Shown: positions 59,064 through 64,000 of the stretch, in pieces
Numbering within the stretch: the first letter of the stretch is position 1
Layout of the letters: every line of letters begins with the position of its first letter
DNA from: Halorubrum halophilum
GTDB lineage: Archaea; Halobacteriota; Halobacteria; Halobacteriales; Haloferacaceae
Direction: 5' to 3'
Length of the DNA stretch: 64,000 nt
NCBI RefSeq assembly: GCF_000739595.1
Contig: NZ_BBJP01000081.1
Span: 124,001 to 188,000, forward strand
Notes under the pieces: model-generated
Told to the model about the DNA's origin: nothing
The model's input: only the letters and a program-made list of their open reading frames with translations
Databases searched by the model: none
Program-made: the position numbers and the translations under genes

Positions 59064-62000
59064 ATGGACGAGATCGACGACCAGTACACGCCCGCGGACG
59101 TCGAGTCCGGGGTCGACGAATACTGGGACGACCACGACGCCTACGAGGCGGCGAAGGAGGCGCACGCCGACGACCCGCCCTTCTTCTTCGTGGATGGCCC
59201 GCCGTACACCTCCGGACAGATGCACCTCGGTACGGCGTGGAACAAGACGCTGAAGGACGCGATCATCCGCCACAAGCGGATGACCGGCCACCGCGTCACC
59301 GACCGGCCGGGCTACGACATGCACGGGCTCCCGATCGAGGTGAAAGTCGAGGAGGAGCTCGGCTTCGAGAACAAGCGCGACATCGAGGAGTACGGGATGG
59401 AGTCGTTCATCGAGAAGTGCAAGGAGTTCGCCCTGCGCAACCGGGCGGCGATGGACGAGGACTTCCAGTCGATCGGCGTGTGGATGGACTGGGAGAACCC
59501 CTACGAGACGATCGATCCCGAGTACATGGAGGCCGCGTGGTGGGCCTTCTCGAACGTCGCCGATAACGGGCTCGTCGAGCAGGGGAAACGGTCCATCTCG
59601 CAGTGCCCGCGCTGCGAGACCGGGCTCGCCAACAACGAGGTCGAGTACGAGGACGTCGAGGACCCCTCCATCTACGTGAAGTTCCCGCTCGCCGACCGCG
59701 AGGGGAGCCTCGTCATCTGGACGACGACGCCGTGGACCATCCCCGCGAACACCTTCGTCGCCGTCGACGAGGAGCTCACCTACAACGCGGTCCGCGCCGA
59801 GAGAGACGGCGAGGAGGAGGTGCTCTACGTCGCCGCGGAGTGTGTCGAGGACGTGCTGCAGGAAGGCCGCTACGAGGAGTACGAGGTCGAGGCCGAACTC
59901 ACCGGCGAAGAGCTCGTCGGCTGGGCGTACGACCACCCGCTCGCCGGCCGCGTCGCCGAGTACCCCGACTTCGAGGGCGCCGGACAGGTGTACGCCGCCG
60001 ACTACGTGGAGGCCGACCGCACCGGGCTGGTCCACTCCGCGCCGGGTCACGGTGAGGAGGACTTCCACCGCGGCACCGAACTCGGACTCGACATCTACTG
60101 CCCGGTCGGCCCCAACGGCGAGTTCTCCGAGGCCGCCGGGGAGTACGCCGGCCAGTTCGTGCGCGACGCCAACGACGACATTATCGACGACCTGGTCGCC
60201 GACGGCCACATGCTCGCGCACGGCACCGTCGAGCACAGCTACGGTCACTGTTGGCGGTGTGACACCGGGATCATCCAGTTGGTCACCGACCAGTGGTTCA
60301 TCTCGATCACGGACGTGAAAGAGGACCTCCTCGAGAACATGGCGGAGTCCGAGTGGCACCCGCAGTGGGCCCGAGACAACCGCTTCCGCGACTTCATCGA
60401 GGACGCGCCCGACTGGAACGTCTCCCGCCAGCGCTACTGGGGGATCCCGATCCCGATCTGGGTGCCGGAGGACGCGGACGGAAGCAGCCTCGACGAGGAC
60501 ATGATCGTGATCGGCACCCGAGAGGAACTCGCCGAGCGCGTCGAGGAGGACGTCGATCCCGAGACGATCGACCTCCACCGCCCTTCCGTCGACGACCTGA
60601 CGGTCGTCGAGGACGGAACCACGTACCGCCGCGTCGAGGACGTGTTCGACGTGTGGCTCGACTCGTCGGTCGCCTCGTGGGGCACGCTCGGGTACCCGAG
60701 CGACGAGGCGGCCCACGACGAGCTGTGGCCCGCCGACTTCATCGTCGAGGCGCACGACCAGACTCGAGGCTGGTTCTGGTCGCAGCTCGGGATGGGAACC
60801 GCCGCGGTGGACCAAGTCCCCTACGAGGAGGTCCTCATGCACGGGTTCGCCAACGACGAGGACGGCCGCAAGATGTCCAAGTCCGTCGGCAACATCGTCA
60901 CGCCGGAGGAGGCGATCGAGCGCGCCGGCCGCGACCCGCTCCGCACCTACCTGCTCAGCCACGACCAGCAGGGCGTCGACCTCGCGTTCGAGTGGGACGG
61001 GCTCGGCGAGCTGCAGGGGAAGCTCAACATCCTCTGGAACGTGTTCCGCTTCCCGCTGGAGTACATGGACCTCGACGGCTACGACCCCGCCGACGCCGAC
61101 CTCTCGGACGGCGAGCTCGAGCTCGTCGACGAGTGGGTGCTCTCGCGGCTCCAGTCCGTCGAGACCGAGGTCGAGGAGGCGTGGGCCGACTACCGCGTCA
61201 GCGACGCCGTCAACGCAGTGATCGAGTTCGTCACGCAGGACGTGTCCCGCTTCTACGTGAAGGCGGTCCGCGACCGCATGTGGGAGGAGGCCGACTCCGC
61301 CTCGAAGCGCGGCGCCTACGCGACGCTCGCGACCGTCCTCGACGAGACGACCCGGCTGCTCGCGCCGATCGCGCCGTACATGACCGAGCGCATGTACCAG
61401 ACGCTCGACGGCGAGGCCACGACCGTCCACCAGCTCGACTACCCCGAGCCCGACGACGACCTCCGGGACGCCCAGCTCGAACGCGACGTGGCCGTCCTCC
61501 GCGACGTAGAGGAGGCCGCCGCGAACGCGCGCCAGCAGGCCGGCCGCAAGCTCCGCTGGCCCGTGCCGCGCGTGATCGTCGAGAGCGACGACGAGGACGT
61601 GACCGCCGCGGTCGAACGGCTCTCGGAGCTGATCGCCGAGCGCGTCAACGCCCGAGCGGTGACCGTCACCGGCGCGTTCGACGAGCTGGTCGAGACCGCC
61701 GAGCCGCAGATGGGCGCGATCGGCCCCGCCTTCGGCGCCGACGCCCAGAAGGTGATGGAGGCGGTACAGGGCGCGACCCGCGCCGCGGTCGAGGGCGGCG
61801 AGGTGACCGTCGACGGCGAGCCCGTCGACCTCGACGACGAGATGGTCGAGTACGTCGCCGAGCCGCCGGAACACGTCTCCGGCGCCGACTTCGACGGCGG
61901 CGCCGTCTACGTCGACACCTCGCTGACTCCCGAGATCGAGTCCGAGGGGTACGCCCGCGACGTGATCCGCCGGATCCAGGAGATGCGCAAGGAACTCGAC

Positions 62001-62216
62001 CTGGACGTGGAGGCCCGGATCCGCGTCGGCGTCGCGGTCGACGACGACCGGATCGCCGCGTTCGTCGACGACCACGCCGACCTGATCGCCGGCGAGGTGC
62101 GCGCCGACGCGTGGCTCGACGGCCCGAGCGACGCCGCGGACGCCGAGGGCGGCCTCGTCGAGGAGTGGGAGGTTGAGGGCGTCGCGGTCACGATCGGGAT
62201 CGAACCGGTCGCGTGA
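59064..62216 (+). CDS. ileS: Isoleucine-tRNA ligase
   Basis: Charges tRNA(Ile), class I synthetase. 1050 residues, close to other archaeal IleRS. Class I signature PPYTSGQMHLGT (QMHLG at 52-56), editing (CP1) domain with WTTTPWTIPANTFVAV, CPRCE and CWRCDTG zinc motifs, KMSKS at 603-607 in DGRKMSKSVGN, and a C-terminal helical/tRNA-binding region. It is relevant to the nearby branched-chain control theme only by substrate. The opposite strand carries a 1138-codon open frame, an artefact of GC-rich codon use. Confidence 0.97.
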   Translation: MDEIDDQYTPADVESGVDEYWDDHDAYEAAKEAHADDPPFFFVDGPPYTSGQMHLGTAWNKTLKDAIIRHKRMTGHRVTDRPGYDMHGLPIEVKVEEELGFENKRDIEEYGMESFIEKCKEFALRNRAAMDEDFQSIGVWMDWENPYETIDPEYMEAAWWAFSNVADNGLVEQGKRSISQCPRCETGLANNEVEYEDVEDPSIYVKFPLADREGSLVIWTTTPWTIPANTFVAVDEELTYNAVRAERDGEEEVLYVAAECVEDVLQEGRYEEYEVEAELTGEELVGWAYDHPLAGRVAEYPDFEGAGQVYAADYVEADRTGLVHSAPGHGEEDFHRGTELGLDIYCPVGPNGEFSEAAGEYAGQFVRDANDDIIDDLVADGHMLAHGTVEHSYGHCWRCDTGIIQLVTDQWFISITDVKEDLLENMAESEWHPQWARDNRFRDFIEDAPDWNVSRQRYWGIPIPIWVPEDADGSSLDEDMIVIGTREELAERVEEDVDPETIDLHRPSVDDLTVVEDGTTYRRVEDVFDVWLDSSVASWGTLGYPSDEAAHDELWPADFIVEAHDQTRGWFWSQLGMGTAAVDQVPYEEVLMHGFANDEDGRKMSKSVGNIVTPEEAIERAGRDPLRTYLLSHDQQGVDLAFEWDGLGELQGKLNILWNVFRFPLEYMDLDGYDPADADLSDGELELVDEWVLSRLQSVETEVEEAWADYRVSDAVNAVIEFVTQDVSRFYVKAVRDRMWEEADSASKRGAYATLATVLDETTRLLAPIAPYMTERMYQTLDGEATTVHQLDYPEPDDDLRDAQLERDVAVLRDVEEAAANARQQAGRKLRWPVPRVIVESDDEDVTAAVERLSELIAERVNARAVTVTGAFDELVETAEPQMGAIGPAFGADAQKVMEAVQGATRAAVEGGEVTVDGEPVDLDDEMVEYVAEPPEHVSGADFDGGAVYVDTSLTPEIESEGYARDVIRRIQEMRKELDLDVEARIRVGVAVDDDRIAAFVDDHADLIAGEVRADAWLDGPSDAADAEGGLVEEWEVEGVAVTIGIEPVA

Positions 62217-62386
62217 CGACCTGATCGGGACCGTCGCGAGAGAACGTTCGGCGATCCGTGTACTCAGGAGATCGTCATACGCCGAACCGTCGCGTAACTG
62301 ATCGTTCTTACTATTCCCGATCTCGATACCCTGCGAAACGTTGTCGTCCCGAAACCTATAGGTGACTTCTTCACGCACGGTCGTAT
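62217..62386. other. Intergenic spacer between ileS and the GNAT gene
   Basis: Less GC-rich than its surroundings. A possible stem TTCGGCG (62247-62253) / CGCCGAA (62280-62286) lies 30 bp after ileS, but no U-run follows. CCTATAGGTG at about 62356-62365 lies ~25 nt upstream of the next ATG (62387) and is a plausible TATA region. No gene or RNA seen. Confidence 0.4.
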
Positions 62387-62887
62387 ATGCATGTCCGGGC
62401 GGCTCGGCCCGACGACGCGGAGGCGCTACGAACGGCCGTCTCGCGAGCCCGCGAGGCGACCGTCTTCGACGACATCGGAGCCCCTCTTCTCGACGTGTCC
62501 GCTGCCGGCGTCCGCGAGGCCGCCGCAGAGGCAGAGTGGTCGTTCCTGATGGAGGACGAGGACGGACCGGTGGGGGTCGCCATCGCTCATCCCGACGCGG
62601 AGACGTCGACCGACGAGCACGGAGACGACGGCGACCACGAGGCCGAACTGCTCGCGCTGTGGGTCCACCCGAACCACGCGGGCGAGGGCGTCGCGGGCGA
62701 GCTGCTCGCCCGCGTCGCGTCTTCGGTGACCGACTGCGGCGTGGAGACTCTTCGCGCGAGCGTCCCCGCCGACAGCCCCGGCGCCACGGAGTTTTTCAGT
62801 GCACACGGGTTCGTCCACCGCGGCACCCGTCGCGGTCCGGCCGGCGACGAGTCTATCGTCGTCGCCGACGTGGACGCGCTCCAGTGA
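62387..62887 (+). CDS. GNAT family N-acetyltransferase
   Basis: 166 residues. MHVRAARPDDAEALRTAVSRA is the typical start; the acetyl-CoA binding motif A is ELLALWVHPNHAGEGVAGELLARVASSVTD (Q/R-x-x-G-x-G/A-like: HAGEGVAGEL), followed by VPADSPGATEFFSAHGFVHRGTRRG. Target amine unknown. A short acidic His-containing loop is inserted (PDAETSTDEHGDDGDHE). Confidence 0.9.
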   Translation: MHVRAARPDDAEALRTAVSRAREATVFDDIGAPLLDVSAAGVREAAAEAEWSFLMEDEDGPVGVAIAHPDAETSTDEHGDDGDHEAELLALWVHPNHAGEGVAGELLARVASSVTDCGVETLRASVPADSPGATEFFSAHGFVHRGTRRGPAGDESIVVADVDALQ

Positions 62888-62935
62888 CCGCGCCGCGATC
62901 GGACCGAGCCTAGGAGATCGCCAGACGAATCGCCG

Positions 62936-63364
62936 TTACTTCAGCCGTTCCTGGAGGAACGAGGGATGTGCCGCGGTGACGCCGTCCACGCCGAGGAGCT
63001 TCTCGGAGATGACGTCGCCGAGTTCGTCGCCGTCGCCGGCGCGGACTTCGGCCATCAGCATGTGGTCACCGGAGGAGGTGTACAGCGCCTGCACCTCGTC
63101 AAGGTCCTTCAGCTTCCGGGTCGCGCCCACGTACTGTCCCGAGTCGACGTCCATCCCGACCATCGCGATCGACTGCGACGAGAGCTTCTTCGGGTCGATC
63201 TCCGCGGAGTAGCCGACGATCACGCCCTTCTCTTCGAGGCGGTCGATGTACTTCCGCACCGTCGGCTTCGAGACGTCAGCCCGGTCGGCGATCTCCGCGC
63301 AGGAGGCCTGCGCGTCCTCCTCTAACACCGACAGGATCCGTTCCTCCGTCGATACCGTACTCAT
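62936..63364 (-). CDS. Lrp/AsnC family transcriptional regulator
   Basis: 142 residues. HTH: ERILSVLEEDAQASCAEIADRADVSKPTVRKYIDRLEEKGVIVGYSAEIDPKKL (7-60), then the RAM (ligand-binding) domain AMVGMDVDSGQYVGATRKLKDLDEVQALYTSSGDHMLMAEVRAGDGDELGDVISEKLLGVDGVTAAHPSFLQERLK. Lies ~107 bp downstream of the 2-oxoacid oxidoreductase on the same strand; archaeal Lrp proteins often control amino-acid and ferredoxin metabolism, so control of that neighbour is plausible. Confidence 0.93.
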   Translation of the reverse strand: MSTVSTEERILSVLEEDAQASCAEIADRADVSKPTVRKYIDRLEEKGVIVGYSAEIDPKKLSSQSIAMVGMDVDSGQYVGATRKLKDLDEVQALYTSSGDHMLMAEVRAGDGDELGDVISEKLLGVDGVTAAHPSFLQERLK

Positions 63365-63471
63365 GACTACTGCTTTGTCACCACCGAAAAAATACCTTGC
63401 GAACCGAAAAACGAGACGAACGGACGACGAATCGCGGCGGGATCGTCGGCCGATCCCGGTCTACGGTCGCT

Positions 63472-64000
63472 TCAGGCGTGCTTGTCGAGGAACATGTCGT
63501 GGGAGCGCTCCCACTCGTAGTCGTCGTCCCAGTAGCGCTCGGCCAGCGGCTCGTCGGGCATTTCGCCGATCGCCTGCTTCTCCGCGCCGTAGGACGGGCG
63601 GTCGTCGTCGACGTAGAAGCGGCCGGTGAGGACCTCGCCCTCGTAGAGCGACTCCTCGGTCTCGCGCATCATCTCGGCGGCCTCGACGCGGTCCGTCTTG
63701 TCGAAGTCGTAGTCGTCGGACTCGTTGACGTCGATGTACGGGACGTACTGGCGCGCGTCCTTGTTCCAGGTCGGACACTGAGTGAGGAAGTCGACGTGCG
63801 CGAAGCCGTCGTGGTTGATCGCCTCGACCAGAATCTCTTTGGCCTGGTTCGGGTTGACTGCGGCCGTGCGGGCGACGTAGGAGGCGCCGGCGTTGAGCGA
63901 CATCGAAAGCGGCTTGATCGGCTCCTTGGCGCTGCCGGACGGCTGTGTCTTCGACTTGTGGCCCTTCGGGCTGGTCGGGGAGGTCTGTCCCTTCGTGAGC
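63472..64000 (-). CDS. 2-oxoacid:ferredoxin oxidoreductase subunit beta (5' part outside window)
   Basis: C-terminal ~175 codons, running in from beyond the right edge. GQTSPTSPKGHKSKTQPSGSAKEP precedes IKPLSMSLNAGASYVARTAAVNPNQAKEILVEAINHDGFAHVDFLTQCPTWNK (TPP-domain end, CPTWN is a Por-beta hallmark), then a C-terminal tail ERYWDDDYEWERSHDMFLDKHA. Pyruvate or 2-oxoglutarate (Por/Kor) cannot be told from this part. The alpha subunit would lie just outside. Confidence 0.88.
   Translation of the reverse strand, partial: LTKGQTSPTSPKGHKSKTQPSGSAKEPIKPLSMSLNAGASYVARTAAVNPNQAKEILVEAINHDGFAHVDFLTQCPTWNKDARQYVPYIDVNESDDYDFDKTDRVEAAEMMRETEESLYEGEVLTGRFYVDDDRPSYGAEKQAIGEMPDEPLAERYWDDDYEWERSHDMFLDKHA

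Noticed and set aside
58962-62378. A 1138-codon open frame antisense to ileS
   Set aside because: Mirror of a GC-rich coding strand; low-complexity Val/Asp/Gly/Arg sequence without domains, while the plus strand encodes a perfect IleRS.
1-64000. tRNA, rRNA, CRISPR or transposase genes
   Set aside because: I looked for T-arm motifs, 16S/23S landmarks, regularly spaced direct repeats and DDE or TnpB-like proteins, and saw none.

Overview
The window is a stretch of haloarchaeal chromosome, most like Halorubrum or a close relative. The proteins are strongly acidic, the DNA is GC-rich, TATA boxes often lie 20-30 nt from start codons (near-leaderless genes), and there are haloarchaeal hallmarks: a PGF-CTERM-anchored substrate-binding protein, a Tat/lipobox protein, haloarchaea-only small families and an archaeal 7S (SRP) RNA. 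Genus assignment is inference. I see no rRNA, tRNA, CRISPR array, transposase or prophage.

Layout. 1-3002 (-): conserved translation/targeting cluster rpl39e, rpl31e, eif6, rpl18a, pfdA, ftsY, interrupted by a decayed ABC-ATPase fragment. 3099-11285: M20 peptidase, msrA, ribH, a PLP aminotransferase, gatCA (tRNA-dependent amidation) and coaBC (CoA synthesis). 11439-20642 (+): nine-gene Mrp-type cation/proton antiporter cluster in which neighbouring genes overlap by a few bases. 20783-26995: an FG-GAP/ASPIC protein, a zinc-ribbon protein, SBDS, a YbaK-type deacylase and a zinc/manganese-type ABC transporter. 27082-37989: small enzymes, regulators, TraB and M50 membrane proteins, purM, nirA and a CBS regulator. 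38088-46988 (-): branched-chain amino-acid block leuA, ilvB, ilvN, ilvC, leuC, leuD, leuB. 47255-55207: a GCS2-like enzyme, ATP-dependent DNA ligase, an MBL-fold protein and the btuF/btuCD corrinoid-type importer. 55394-64000: 7S RNA, membrane proteins, an aldo/keto reductase, ileS, a GNAT protein, an Lrp regulator and the 3' part of a 2-oxoacid:ferredoxin oxidoreductase beta gene.

Two things stand out. First, a dispersed 300-530 bp element occurs four times (4268-4571, 5234-5594, 33950-34405, 55394-55927), with a diverged fifth trace near 58508. Its single-stranded boxes are conserved, but its hairpin stems differ completely in sequence between copies while both arms stay complementary. Most copies are bounded by TTATAA, and in one copy these borders coincide with the stop codons of both flanking genes. 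I do not recognise it as a named family.

Second, the ilvBNC-leuCDB operon starts with a 24-codon, apparently near-leaderless ORF ending in VAGAVAPIIVGV-stop. Its last codons and stop form one arm and the loop of a GC-rich hairpin, and a second long hairpin follows before ilvB. This has the architecture of a branched-chain amino-acid attenuator, which would be notable in an archaeon. The upstream leuA has its own odd 5' region: the conserved N-terminus lies in a frame with no start codon and is entered only by a +1 shift from an upstream leader-like ORF.
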